Assembly: GCA_002423145.1 (NCBI GenBank)
Contig: DIUU01000015.1
Span: 1 to 26,184, forward strand
Origin: Acholeplasmataceae bacterium UBA6150
GTDB taxonomy: Bacteria > Bacillota_I > Bacilli_A > Acholeplasmatales > UBA5453
Direction: 5' to 3'
Length of the DNA: 26,184 nucleotides
A model generated the notes under the pieces. It was not told the origin of the DNA, made no database searches, and saw only the letters and a list, made by a program, of their open reading frames with translations. A program made the translations under genes and the position numbers. Position 1 is the first letter of the stretch. Each line of letters starts with the position of its first letter. Shown one piece after another: positions 1-7,881 of this stretch.

Positions 1-1233
1 CTAGAAGCAGAATACTTATATTTCCCGACCACAGACTTGCGCTGCCCGGCAGGCGAATCCTGTGTAATCGATGGACAATATGTTAAAGTAGGCGAACTTA
101 TTGGTACGAGACACGGTGGATTTTTTGATCAACCAATCCACTCAACCGTCAGTGGTTACGTGGTAGGGTTTGAAAAGAAAGTGCATTCCTCAGGACAAAC
201 TGTGGACTGCCTCATCGTTAAAAACGATAAAAAATACGTATTACACGAATCTTGTGTCTCTAGAACAGATGAAGAGATTGCAGCATTAACCAAACAAGAT
301 TATGTCCAAATCATCAAAGATTCGGGATTATCAGGTTTAGGTGGGTCTGGATTTCCATCGTATATAAAACTAGAAACCAAACATCCGATTGATATTGTCG
401 TAGCCAATGGTGTTGAATGTGAACCCCATTTGATTTCCGACTATAAATTGATATTGGAAAGATCTCACCGTATCATTGAAGGTTTAACCTACGCAATGAG
501 AGCTACCGGTGCTAAACGCGGTGTGGTTGCTGTTAAAAAGAAATACCCAGAACTGTATGAAGTACTTGAAAATGCAAGACATAGCTTTGCGGATTTTGAC
601 ATTGAAATTAAACGTGTGGGCAATCACTATCCACAAGGTTGGGAAATTGACACCATCAAATCCGCGACAGGCATTGTTGTTCCTGTAGGTAAATTACCTG
701 CTGAATATGGTGTTACTGTATTCAACGTAGCAACCCTCTATGGCTTCTATCGTGCTGTTAAACGCAGAATGCCAATCACAGAACGTTTTGTGAGTATTTC
801 TGGTAATGGGATCAAAGCCCAAAGAAACTTCTCTGTACGCATTGGTACACCTGTGAGAGAACTCATCGAAATGTGTGGCGGTTACACCGAAAATGATAAG
901 AATAAAGTCATTATTTGTGGCGGCCCGATGATGGGTACTAACTTACAAAACGATGACTTAATCGTTACTAAGACCGTTACCTCATTCATCGTATTGGATG
1001 AAGAACCGATTAAGACTGAACCATGTATCCACTGTGCATCTTGTGTCTACTCTTGCCCAGTTGATATTCAACCAGTCCAAATCATGAACGCTTATAAAGA
1101 AAGAGATAAAGACGCAATCACTGTGCTCAATGTCAACAAATGTATCGAATGTGGCTTATGTTCATTCACTTGCCCATCGAAGATTCATTTGACTGAAACC
1201 ATGAGACAAGCTAAGCGCTTTATTAGAAAATAG
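1..1233 (+). CDS. rnfC: RnfC, NADH/FMN-binding subunit of the Rnf complex (5' end cut by window)
   Basis: RnfC is the peripheral Rnf subunit that carries NADH/FMN chemistry and two [4Fe-4S] clusters on the inner face of the membrane. The reading frame is open from base 1, so the true start lies outside the window; the first in-frame start-like codon (TTG at 37) is internal to the conserved N-terminal barrel domain and is not a real start. A glycine-rich nucleotide-binding segment (GLGGSGFP, around 343-366) is followed by an SLBB-like region. Near the C-terminus there are two ferredoxin motifs of the form CxxCxxCxxxCP, at about 1024-1059 and 1141-1176. The visible 410 residues lack perhaps 25-40 N-terminal residues compared with typical RnfC. 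It is the first visible gene of the rnfCDGGEA-x-B operon, and rnfD follows directly. The family call is secure; the coupling ion (Na+ or H+) cannot be read from this gene. Confidence 0.95.
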   Translation, partial: LEAEYLYFPTTDLRCPAGESCVIDGQYVKVGELIGTRHGGFFDQPIHSTVSGYVVGFEKKVHSSGQTVDCLIVKNDKKYVLHESCVSRTDEEIAALTKQDYVQIIKDSGLSGLGGSGFPSYIKLETKHPIDIVVANGVECEPHLISDYKLILERSHRIIEGLTYAMRATGAKRGVVAVKKKYPELYEVLENARHSFADFDIEIKRVGNHYPQGWEIDTIKSATGIVVPVGKLPAEYGVTVFNVATLYGFYRAVKRRMPITERFVSISGNGIKAQRNFSVRIGTPVRELIEMCGGYTENDKNKVIICGGPMMGTNLQNDDLIVTKTVTSFIVLDEEPIKTEPCIHCASCVYSCPVDIQPVQIMNAYKERDKDAITVLNVNKCIECGLCSFTCPSKIHLTETMRQAKRFIRK

Positions 1234-1242
1234 GTGAAGCAA

Positions 1243-2316
1243 ATGAACTACGCAAAACAAACAGCACCTTATGTACGTAAGGAAAACAGCACGAAACGCA
1301 TGATGATTGACGTGTTGATCGCGTTACTACCAGTGGTTGTATTTGCCATCTACCAATTCGGATGGAATGCCATCAGCCGTATTTTAGTCTCAGCTGTCAT
1401 ATTTTTACTAGGTGAGTTGATTACGACGTTTTATCGTACCAAACCACACCCATCGGTAAAAGAATGGAAAGATAAATTTAAAGTTCGTTATAAAACATTA
1501 ACCATCAATAATATCACTGCACCACTGGTTTCAGCCATCATCTACGCGATGATTGTTCCAAGCACATTGTCATTATATGTGGTTGCTGTTGGGGCACTAT
1601 TCGGGATATTGGTCGTTAAAGCCGCCTTTGGAGGTTTAGGGTCTAACATCTTCAACGTTGCCGCTGCAGGTAGAGTATTCATTGGTCTATCCTTCACGAG
1701 CCAATTTGCTTACACAGGCATTGACGCTGTCGTTGGAGCAACCCCGCTAGGCGCAGCGAAAGATGCCTTATTGAATATTCCTAATTTACTCAATAACTAC
1801 ACATTACTCGACCTATTCTTAGGTAATATCCCAGGCTCCATGGGTGAAATATCCGCGTTACTCATCATTATCGGGGGCATTTATTTGTTTGCTAGACGCT
1901 CTGCTGACTTTAGAGTAACTTTATCAACACTATTATCATTTTCCGTATTGATGGCTGTTGCAGCCATAGCGGTTGGTGGTAATGTCGTTGACATCGTGAT
2001 GTATCAATTATTGGCTGGTGGGTTACTATTTGGTGCTGTCTATATGGTCACCGACCCTGTCACTTCACCGATTACCAAACCTGGCCGTTGGATCTATGGG
2101 TTACTCGTTGGCGCTATCATCGCGATGATTCGTCTATTTGGATCCTATCCAGAAGGCGTTGTATTCGCCATCTTATTAGCCAACATTTTCGTACCACTCT
2201 TGGATTATTATAAGTGGGCTAAAAATCGATATTCAGTGAAATTCGTTGTAGGCTACGTCGTTTCATTGGCTCTACTCGGATTCATTGTTCTCGTTGGATT
2301 GGGAGGTTTAAACTAA
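1243..2316 (+). CDS. rnfD: RnfD, membrane subunit with covalent FMN
   Basis: RnfD is the polytopic subunit that carries a covalently bound FMN and takes part in ion translocation. The sequence is strongly hydrophobic, with about nine to ten membrane segments. The flavinylation motif GATPLG is visible with its acceptor Thr encoded at 1741-1743 (residue 167), matching the family motif in which FMN is attached by ApbE. The ATG at 1243 is preferred over the in-frame GTG at 1234, because AGGTGA at 1232-1237 gives a 5-nt spaced ribosome site only for the ATG; the GTG lies inside that site. The stop overlaps the start of the next gene by one base (TAATG). Length (357 aa) is normal. An ApbE gene downstream at 6186 fits its need for flavin attachment. 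Confidence 0.95.
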   Translation: MNYAKQTAPYVRKENSTKRMMIDVLIALLPVVVFAIYQFGWNAISRILVSAVIFLLGELITTFYRTKPHPSVKEWKDKFKVRYKTLTINNITAPLVSAIIYAMIVPSTLSLYVVAVGALFGILVVKAAFGGLGSNIFNVAAAGRVFIGLSFTSQFAYTGIDAVVGATPLGAAKDALLNIPNLLNNYTLLDLFLGNIPGSMGEISALLIIIGGIYLFARRSADFRVTLSTLLSFSVLMAVAAIAVGGNVVDIVMYQLLAGGLLFGAVYMVTDPVTSPITKPGRWIYGLLVGAIIAMIRLFGSYPEGVVFAILLANIFVPLLDYYKWAKNRYSVKFVVGYVVSLALLGFIVLVGLGGLN

Positions 2317-3296
2317 TGAAAATATTTAAAACCGCCTTGGTATTAACCCTCATTGGGATTGCCTGTGGTATACTCATCGGTTTCTCCAATCAAATTACAG
2401 CACCAATCATCGCTGAAAACGCAAGAAAAGCCGAACTTAAAGCTTACTCAGCTTTATTCCCAGGACTTGATGAAGCCAACAAGATTACAGTATCCCTTCA
2501 AGGCACGATCTATGAAGTATTAGAAGTCAAAGATGGTGGACAAACCGTGGGGTATATTTATAAAGGTAAATTAACCAACTCTTATGGTGTGATTGACCAA
2601 TTGGTTGGGATTAAAGTAAATGGTGAGATTACAGGTATTCAATTTTTGAACCTGGATCAAACCCCGTCGATGAAACCATCGATTGAAACCAATGCCTTGG
2701 TATTTAAAAACCTCAACGCAAACGACATCAATCTAACCAATTTAATCGTATTTTCCAGTAATGCCAATGTGTATGATACAGCCGCAGGGTCCTCATTCGG
2801 TTCAACCACGATGAGAACCATCCTACGAGATGCAATTTTACAGTTTAAAAATGCAGGTCCGATCGTTATCGATCCATACCAAGATATTTTCGGCACTTAC
2901 GCAACCAAAGAAAATGATTCAGCCTTCGTCGCTACTGACAAAGTAACTAAGAGAGAAATCATTAAAGATGCTTCAAATAATATACTCGGCTATGCATATA
3001 CAGTTACCAGTGTTAAAAACACAGGGTCAGGTTCTAACCTAAATGAATACATCCAAGACAAAGATTGGAGTTTATCCTTATTGGTCGGTGTTTCAGCTGA
3101 TAATAAATTTGTTGGCATTGAAATTCTATCCAGTCAACACACTAAAAACTATTTAGAAATGCATTTACCGTATTTCCAATCACTTGAAGGCGTAACTGTG
3201 GCTTCTTATGGATCTGTTGATATCATTGCAGGTGCATCCGCATCCTTAGCGCATATTCAAGAATTACTCAACGCATTGCAGGGGGTATTATCATGA
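2316..3296 (+). CDS. rnfG: RnfG paralogue 1, with two FMN-binding domains
   Basis: RnfG is a single-helix subunit whose outer-face domain carries covalent FMN. This protein starts with a membrane helix (residues about 5-25) but has 326 residues, whereas RnfG is usually near 200. The extra length is a second FMN_bind-type domain. The C-terminal domain ends with AGASAS, acceptor Ser308. The first domain has at the equivalent place AGSSFGST (around residues 157-164), where the usual Gly-Ala-Ser/Thr-x-Ser/Thr motif is degraded, so flavinylation there is doubtful. The last codons (ALQGVL) also form the GGGGG ribosome site of the next gene. The C-terminal half is clearly homologous to the C-terminal half of the next protein, roughly half identical by eye, which indicates tandem duplication. 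The start follows rnfD with a one-base overlap. Confidence 0.88.
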   Translation: MKIFKTALVLTLIGIACGILIGFSNQITAPIIAENARKAELKAYSALFPGLDEANKITVSLQGTIYEVLEVKDGGQTVGYIYKGKLTNSYGVIDQLVGIKVNGEITGIQFLNLDQTPSMKPSIETNALVFKNLNANDINLTNLIVFSSNANVYDTAAGSSFGSTTMRTILRDAILQFKNAGPIVIDPYQDIFGTYATKENDSAFVATDKVTKREIIKDASNNILGYAYTVTSVKNTGSGSNLNEYIQDKDWSLSLLVGVSADNKFVGIEILSSQHTKNYLEMHLPYFQSLEGVTVASYGSVDIIAGASASLAHIQELLNALQGVLS

Positions 3297-4261
3297 TGAC
3301 ACGTGAAAATCGTAATCTGATTCTCAACACCCTTGGAGCATTGCTTGTGGGTATCGTATTCTTATTTGCTTTCAACAGTTTGATAGCAAATCAAACCAAA
3401 CAACAAGCCTTATCGTATTATCGAGAAGTTTTTCCAACCGCGAACAAATTTGAAACTGTCACTGTGAATCAAACAGGCATCGTTGAAAAAGTTAAAATCC
3501 TAAAAGACAATGTTTTATTGGGATACTTATATGTAGGTTATGGTGTCACAACTTCGATTCCAGGACATGGTGGTTCACAAGACGAACTTCGTTTACACGT
3601 ATTCGTTAAAGCCAACCGTGAAATTATTTCAATCGTGGTCGATTTTTCTGAACACACAGCATCCTTTGTTGATAACTATTTAAAACCAGACTTAGCTCGT
3701 TTGAAGGGTGCGATTGTTGAACAATACCTTTCTGTGGATTTAGTCGGTGGTGCATCGGCTTATTCAATGCCAATCGTTCACAATATTTTATCAGCGATTT
3801 CTAGAGATCTTACAGGGGCTAATCCTGTGGCACCAAACCCAATCGATCCGTATGCTGAATTATTTGAAAATTACGCATCTAAATCCGATGATACTACCTT
3901 TACAGCGACTGCTGTTGTTACTAAAAAAGAAGTGATTAAAGATTCGTCTGACGCAATTTTAGGACATGTGTATACCTTAACATCGACTAGAAACACAGCA
4001 GACATCATTCCGTTCCACGACGATGAAAACTGGAATTTAACGTTACTCGTTGGTGTGGATACTGAAGGTAAAATCACAGGCATTTATACCGTTTCATCTG
4101 ACCATACAGGCTCTTATTATGGGTTGCATGCCCCTTATTTCGCAGCACTTGAAGGGGTAGCAGTATCCAATTATGAATCCGTCGACACCATATCAGGTGC
4201 AAGCTTCTCAAGAACACACATTCTTGAGTTGCTAGATGCTTTACAGGGGGTACTAGCATGA
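3293..4261 (+). CDS. rnfG: RnfG paralogue 2, with two FMN-binding domains
   Basis: This is a second RnfG-like protein of 322 residues directly after the first, overlapping it by four bases (ATGA). An N-terminal membrane helix (about residues 8-27) is followed by two FMN-binding domains. The first ends in GGASAYS with candidate acceptor Ser155, the second in SGASFSR with acceptor Ser304. The second is the best match in the window to the flavinylation consensus, apart from RnfD. Both acceptors are Ser rather than the more common Thr. A second ATG immediately follows the first; GGGGG at 3281-3285 serves either. Its C-terminal residues (ALQGVLA) and the junction with rnfE repeat the junction between the two rnfG genes, so the copy probably arose as a unit. 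Known role: one-electron flavin carrier in Rnf. Why two copies are kept is unknown. Confidence 0.88.
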   Translation: MMTRENRNLILNTLGALLVGIVFLFAFNSLIANQTKQQALSYYREVFPTANKFETVTVNQTGIVEKVKILKDNVLLGYLYVGYGVTTSIPGHGGSQDELRLHVFVKANREIISIVVDFSEHTASFVDNYLKPDLARLKGAIVEQYLSVDLVGGASAYSMPIVHNILSAISRDLTGANPVAPNPIDPYAELFENYASKSDDTTFTATAVVTKKEVIKDSSDAILGHVYTLTSTRNTADIIPFHDDENWNLTLLVGVDTEGKITGIYTVSSDHTGSYYGLHAPYFAALEGVAVSNYESVDTISGASFSRTHILELLDALQGVLA

Positions 4262-4923
4262 GTGATGCAGTTGTACTAAAGAAAAAAGACATATTCATGA
4301 CCGGAATCATCAAAGAGAATGCAACGTTTAAAATGATGCTTGGTATGTGTCCTGCACTAGCAGTTACCAATTCATTTGAATCGGCATTCGGGATGGGTTT
4401 AATGGTCATCCTGGTATTGGGCTTAACCAACACCATCATCTCAGCGCTACGTAATGTCATTCCAAATGACGTTCGTATTCCGTCTTATATCGTTATCATC
4501 GCTACCGTCGTTACAGCATTATCGATGTTCGTAGACGCCTTCGCTGGTGCACTAGCAGAATCGTTAGGCGTATTCATCCCATTGATCGCCGTCAACTGTA
4601 TCGTATTAGGTAGAGCCGAATCATTCGCATCGAAGAATGGTGTATTCAACTCCTTCATCGATGGTTTAGGATCTGCAACCGGGTTTGCTTTAGCAATCAC
4701 CTTGATTGGGATCATTCGTGAAGTTTTAGGTAAAGGTTCATTAGCCCTAGGCGTATTGTTACCATTACCTTTCGAAACAACCCTTCGTTTATTCCCAAGT
4801 GACTTCGGTCTTGGCGTATTGGTTTCTCCACCAGGGGCGTTCCTCGTCATTGGTCTATTACTCGGGTTGTTCGCAGCCGTGGGTAATGCAAAACCTAAAA
4901 AGAAAGTGGTGGCTAAGAAATGA
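4258..4923 (+). CDS. rnfE: RnfE, membrane subunit with iron-sulfur ligands
   Basis: RnfE and RnfA are paralogous six-helix membrane proteins with inverted topology; in Rnf and NQR they share an intramembrane iron or [2Fe-2S] centre. Visible family marks are MCPALAVT with Cys31 and VNCIVLGRAE with Cys114, the two conserved half-helix cysteines; the GRAE ending distinguishes RnfE from RnfA. Length (221 aa) is typical. The start overlaps the previous stop (ATGA), with GGGGG at 4246-4250 as ribosome site. The C-terminus is lysine-rich (about residues 213-221), as expected for an inner-face tail. The stop overlaps the rnfA start by four bases. Confidence 0.95.
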   Translation: MSDAVVLKKKDIFMTGIIKENATFKMMLGMCPALAVTNSFESAFGMGLMVILVLGLTNTIISALRNVIPNDVRIPSYIVIIATVVTALSMFVDAFAGALAESLGVFIPLIAVNCIVLGRAESFASKNGVFNSFIDGLGSATGFALAITLIGIIREVLGKGSLALGVLLPLPFETTLRLFPSDFGLGVLVSPPGAFLVIGLLLGLFAAVGNAKPKKKVVAKK

Positions 4924-5501
4924 CACTAGAAATATTCTTCGTATCGTTAATTAGCTCCATGCTAATCAACAACATCATCGTTATTAAATTCTTAGGGATT
5001 TGTTCGTTCTTAGGTGTATCTAAGAAAATGAGCAACGTTTGGGGCATGAGTGCCGCTGTCATGTTCGTCATGATGATTTCAACCGGCATTACCTATCCTT
5101 TATATTTCTATGTACTTGATCCGCTAGGGGTTGGGTATGTCGATACCATCGCCTTCATTTTAGTCATCGCAGCCGTGGTTCAATTGGTTGAAATGCTTCT
5201 AAAAAAATATGTCGAAAGTTTATACCGTGGTTTAGGGGTTTATCTACCTTTAATCACTACCAACTGTGCCGTCCTTGGGGTTGCACAAACCAACATTACA
5301 GAATCCGCTAATTATCTTGATGCGTTAACAATTACCTTCGGTACCGTATTAGGTTATACATTGGTCATTGTTGCGTTCTCAGCGATTCGTATTAGATTGG
5401 ATTCAGCAAACGTACCTAAAGCATTTAAAGGCATGCCAATTGCGTTAGTCGTGGCTGGCTTGATGTCCTTAGCGTTCTTAGGGTTACAAGGATTAATCTA
5501 A
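4920..5501 (+). CDS. rnfA: RnfA, membrane subunit with iron-sulfur ligands
   Basis: RnfA is the partner of RnfE in forming the intramembrane Fe-S site and the ion path. The protein (193 aa, six hydrophobic segments) has the RnfA versions of the two cysteine motifs: LGICSFLGVSKK with Cys28 and TTNCAVLGVAQ with Cys116. Length and spacing match the family. It overlaps rnfE by four bases (ATGA) and its stop overlaps the start of the small Cys-rich gene by one base (TAATG), so the genes are translationally coupled. Confidence 0.96.
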   Translation: MTLEIFFVSLISSMLINNIIVIKFLGICSFLGVSKKMSNVWGMSAAVMFVMMISTGITYPLYFYVLDPLGVGYVDTIAFILVIAAVVQLVEMLLKKYVESLYRGLGVYLPLITTNCAVLGVAQTNITESANYLDALTITFGTVLGYTLVIVAFSAIRIRLDSANVPKAFKGMPIALVVAGLMSLAFLGLQGLI

Positions 5502-5701
5502 TGAGTGAAATCATTGGACTGCTCATCCTCATGGCATTCATCGCAGCATTCATCGTAATCTCTGTTTTAAATAAAAAAACACCGATTCCAAAAAGCTGTG
5601 AACATGCCTATATGGAAGCACAAAGTTGTGAAACGTGCGCCATCAGTGGTGGGTGCTCGTTTAAAGAAGCAATCGACATGATGAAGGAGACAAAACTATG
5701 A
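5501..5701 (+). CDS. Small one-helix Cys-rich membrane protein, NqrM-like
   Basis: This 66-residue protein has one N-terminal membrane helix (residues 4-23), a short basic stretch, then four cysteines at 33, 43, 46 and 52. The layout (helix, KKT, S-C, then a Cys cluster) resembles NqrM (DUF539), a maturation factor that delivers iron to the NqrD/NqrE site of Na+-NQR, the homologue of RnfA/RnfE. It lies exactly between rnfA and rnfB with overlapping starts and stops at both ends, so it is certainly co-expressed with the complex. The resemblance is by architecture and position; I cannot show homology. It could instead be a FeoB-associated-type Cys-rich protein or an accessory subunit. Real coding status is well supported by the overlaps and by AAGGAG for the next gene lying in its 3' end. 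Confidence 0.75.
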   Translation: MSEIIGLLILMAFIAAFIVISVLNKKTPIPKSCEHAYMEAQSCETCAISGGCSFKEAIDMMKETKL

Positions 5702-6009
5702 TACAAGCTACACTCGTATTAGGTGGCCTAGGGTTACTGTTAGGCGTTGGCTTAGCCTTCGCTGCAAAATATCTTGAAGTATTTGAGGATGAACGTATCG
5801 CTGCTGTTGAAAAATTGTTACCAAACTACAACTGTGGTGCGTGTGGAACCCCAGGGTGTCACGCATTCGCTACTGAAATTGTAGCTGGTAAAGCTGGCAA
5901 CGTTTCTCGTTGCAAACCAGGCAAAGCAGAAAAACACTTTAATCCGATTTTACAATACCTTAAAGATCATCCAAATCCAGACGGCACACCCGTCAGCATC
6001 AAGCTATAA
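5698..6009 (+). CDS. rnfB: Short RnfB, anchor plus single Fe-S domain, no ferredoxin domain
   Basis: RnfB normally accepts electrons from ferredoxin and has a membrane helix, a CxxCxxxxC-type [4Fe-4S] domain (PF04060-like) and a C-terminal 2x[4Fe-4S] ferredoxin domain. Here only 103 residues exist: helix at about 4-24, then the first domain with Cys46, Cys49, Cys54 and Cys72 in the order CGACGTPGC...C. The ferredoxin domain is absent. The frame ends in a clean TAA at 6007-6009, directly followed by a rho-independent terminator at 6017, and no remnant of a ferredoxin domain is visible downstream in any frame, so this is not a recent frameshift. RnfB of other bacteria is usually 180 residues or more. 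Start ATG at 5698 is backed by AAGGAG just upstream and a four-base overlap. Confidence 0.9.
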   Translation: MIQATLVLGGLGLLLGVGLAFAAKYLEVFEDERIAAVEKLLPNYNCGACGTPGCHAFATEIVAGKAGNVSRCKPGKAEKHFNPILQYLKDHPNPDGTPVSIKL

Positions 6010-6016
6010 GCATGAC

Positions 6017-6046
6017 ACACGGACCTTAAAAAAGTCCGTGTTTTTG
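6017..6046 (+). terminator. Rho-independent terminator of the rnf operon
   Basis: An eight-base-pair stem (ACACGGAC at 6017-6024 with GTCCGTGT at 6034-6041) is followed by a T run. It begins eight bases after the rnfB stop and separates the rnf operon from the apbE promoter. Confidence 0.93.
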
Positions 6047-6134
6047 TTCACACATTTATGGTTAGGTCAACCGTTTGAAAACACTTCTTTTATAAATATG
6101 ACGGTGTTTCCCTAGACTGCCCTAGAAAATGCTT

Positions 6135-6161
6135 TTTTCTACCATCAAACCATGTTATAAT
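6135..6161 (+). promoter_or_regulatory. Extended -10 promoter of the apbE operon
   Basis: TATAAT at 6156-6161 is preceded by TGT at 6153-6155, an extended -10. The -35 region is only T-rich (TTTTCT near 6135-6140) and weak. The start of transcription would fall near 6168, just upstream of the AAAGGA ribosome site. Confidence 0.7.
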
Positions 6162-6185
6162 AACGTGGAAAAAGGACGATTACAT

Positions 6186-7418
6186 ATGAAAAAAATAATG
6201 GGACTATTGTGTCTTTTAGGCACAGTGATTTTATACAACCAAATCAATTTAAAAGCAACTGAACCGACCCTCTTGTTACAAAGAGAACTCAGTTACATGA
6301 GTACCGAAATCCTCGTGACTCTCTATCAAGGCACCGAAGCAGATTTAGACGCGATTGATGATATATATCGTATTTATGGGCACTTAGCCGATAACTACAC
6401 AGCACCAGATTTAAGTTCATCTGACCCGTTATATCACGAACCAAACATCGTCTCAATCAATCAAGCACGTGGTCTTTCACCCGTGGTTGTAGATCAACGT
6501 TTATATGACTTAATTAAACTCAGCGTGACCTACTATAATCAATCATTGGGGTACTTTAACCCCGCTGTTGGAAATGCGATTGATATCTGGAAAAGTGCGA
6601 TATATAGCGAATATATGTTCGATGAGTTACCTGAAAGTGTATTCCAACAAATTGAATTAGACCTCCAAGATATCTCAGATGATGTGGATCCAGCAGACAT
6701 TGTTTTCAATGATACCGATCGATCCGTATACATCACCAATAGTAATCTCAAATTAGACCTAGGTGCGGTTGCGAAAGGGTATGCTACCCAAAAAGCAAAA
6801 GACTATTTGGTATCCAAAAACATTACTAAATACATGATCAATGCAGGTCGCTCCAACATCATTGTCGGTGTTCATCCAGACGATTCTGAAACCAATAATA
6901 GACCCTTTAGGGTGGGTCTTGAAGACCCACTAAGACTCTATCAAAACGGTATTTCAGGCATCTTAGAAGTGAGAAATAAAGCGGTCGTAACCTCGGGGAA
7001 CTACGAACAATTTGTGACCTATAAGAGTAAAGTTTACCATCATATCATTTCGCCATTTGATTTTGAACCGAAACAATATTATCATGTGGTTACCATCATT
7101 GGGAATGACTCAGGTCAATTAGATGCCATGTCTACAGCCTTATTTTCCATGCCATTACAAGAAGCCACAGCGTTGGTTCAAAGTTTAAACATCGAAGCGA
7201 TATTTTATATGTATGATGGTTCGATTGAAACTGTCAATTTAACTCAAAACTTTAGACAAAGTGCCATCTTAGCGGATGAACCTAATGACTTAACCAACCT
7301 CTATATGATTTTAGGAGGTGTGGTGGTGGTTGGTGGTGCATTGATCGTAGCCATCTCTTTTTACGAGAAACACAAAAAACAAAAGGGGGATGTTCGTGAA
7401 GACAAAGACGAAGCATGA
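6186..7418 (+). CDS. apbE: ApbE-family FAD:protein FMN transferase, membrane-anchored
   Basis: ApbE splits FAD and attaches FMN to Thr/Ser of target proteins such as RnfD and RnfG. Visible motifs are LDLGAVAKGYA (central), INAGRSN, TSGNYEQF followed by HHIISPFDFEP, and DAMSTALFSM, which contains the metal-binding Asp-Ala-x-Ser-Thr block. The start is ATG 6186 with AAAGGA about 9 nt upstream; an in-frame ATG at 6129 lies before the promoter -10 and is excluded. An N-terminal signal segment (about residues 1-24, ending LKATE) implies export. Unusual is a C-terminal hydrophobic helix (about residues 373-393) followed by a charged Lys/Asp/Glu tail, which would hold the enzyme at the outer face of the single membrane; many ApbE are lipoproteins instead. 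The gene follows the rnf operon and starts a three-gene unit. Confidence 0.94.
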   Translation: MKKIMGLLCLLGTVILYNQINLKATEPTLLLQRELSYMSTEILVTLYQGTEADLDAIDDIYRIYGHLADNYTAPDLSSSDPLYHEPNIVSINQARGLSPVVVDQRLYDLIKLSVTYYNQSLGYFNPAVGNAIDIWKSAIYSEYMFDELPESVFQQIELDLQDISDDVDPADIVFNDTDRSVYITNSNLKLDLGAVAKGYATQKAKDYLVSKNITKYMINAGRSNIIVGVHPDDSETNNRPFRVGLEDPLRLYQNGISGILEVRNKAVVTSGNYEQFVTYKSKVYHHIISPFDFEPKQYYHVVTIIGNDSGQLDAMSTALFSMPLQEATALVQSLNIEAIFYMYDGSIETVNLTQNFRQSAILADEPNDLTNLYMILGGVVVVGGALIVAISFYEKHKKQKGDVREDKDEA

Positions 7419-7881
7419 TACCTTGGTTGTTGGGTGTTTATTGATCCTCTTTGGAGCAATACTGATCATTTCGCTTTCAACAAGAAAATCCGGAGAACAA
7501 GCGTACATTAAATACAAAAATGAAACGATGTTCGCCATCAATTTAGAAAATGGGGGATTTACTAAAGCCACCGATCAAACTGTATTTGAAGTCAGCATTT
7601 TACCGATAATTGAAGGTTCAAAACTCATCATCGATAGCGTCGCATTTACGGAGTTATCGTTAGGTCAAGGGATTGTTAAATTTCAAAACAATTACTTCAT
7701 TCTTGGTAATCTAGGGTTCATTTGGATTGAGTATAGTAATCATAAAGTCAGGGTTAAGGAAGAAACCAGTCCTTATCACATTTGTAGTCGCGTTGGGTTT
7801 TCAGATTTACAACCAATCATTTGCCTACCCAATTACGTGACCATTGAATTTAGAGACTTGGGATTGGATGTGATTATCTAA
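7396..7881 (+). CDS. NusG domain II family protein, membrane-anchored
   Basis: The protein has an N-terminal membrane helix (about residues 8-28) and an outer domain ending in a Cys-x(12-13)-Ile-Cys-Leu-Pro-Asn pattern typical of the NusG_II family (PF07009-like). It is not transcription factor NusG. In Firmicutes such proteins commonly neighbour ApbE, FMN-binding and Gx-transporter genes; their exact role is not established. GTG 7396 is the preferred start because AGGGGGA at 7384-7390 is five bases upstream; the in-frame ATG at 7390 overlaps that ribosome site. The gene overlaps the apbE end by 23 bases and shares its stop with the next start (TAATG). A role in flavin-dependent electron transfer or flavin handling is inference from position. 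Confidence 0.8.
   Translation: MKTKTKHDTLVVGCLLILFGAILIISLSTRKSGEQAYIKYKNETMFAINLENGGFTKATDQTVFEVSILPIIEGSKLIIDSVAFTELSLGQGIVKFQNNYFILGNLGFIWIEYSNHKVRVKEETSPYHICSRVGFSDLQPIICLPNYVTIEFRDLGLDVII

Noticed and set aside
37..60. TTG at 37 as the start of RnfC
   Set aside because: The frame is open to base 1 and conserved barrel-domain sequence continues upstream; the gene is simply cut by the window.
2657..2896. Minus-strand open frames opposite rnf genes (also at 3871, 4074 and 4485)
   Set aside because: They are antisense shadows of well-supported genes, with no ribosome site and no recognisable product.
3293..3312. CACGTG core at the second rnfG start as a parS site
   Set aside because: Only about 10 of 16 bases match the Firmicute parS consensus, with poor flanking symmetry; other CACGTG-like spots are no better.
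5998..6046. Possible frameshift that would extend RnfB into a ferredoxin domain
   Set aside because: The stop is followed within eight bases by a terminator and no CxxCxxCxxxCP motif is found downstream in any frame.
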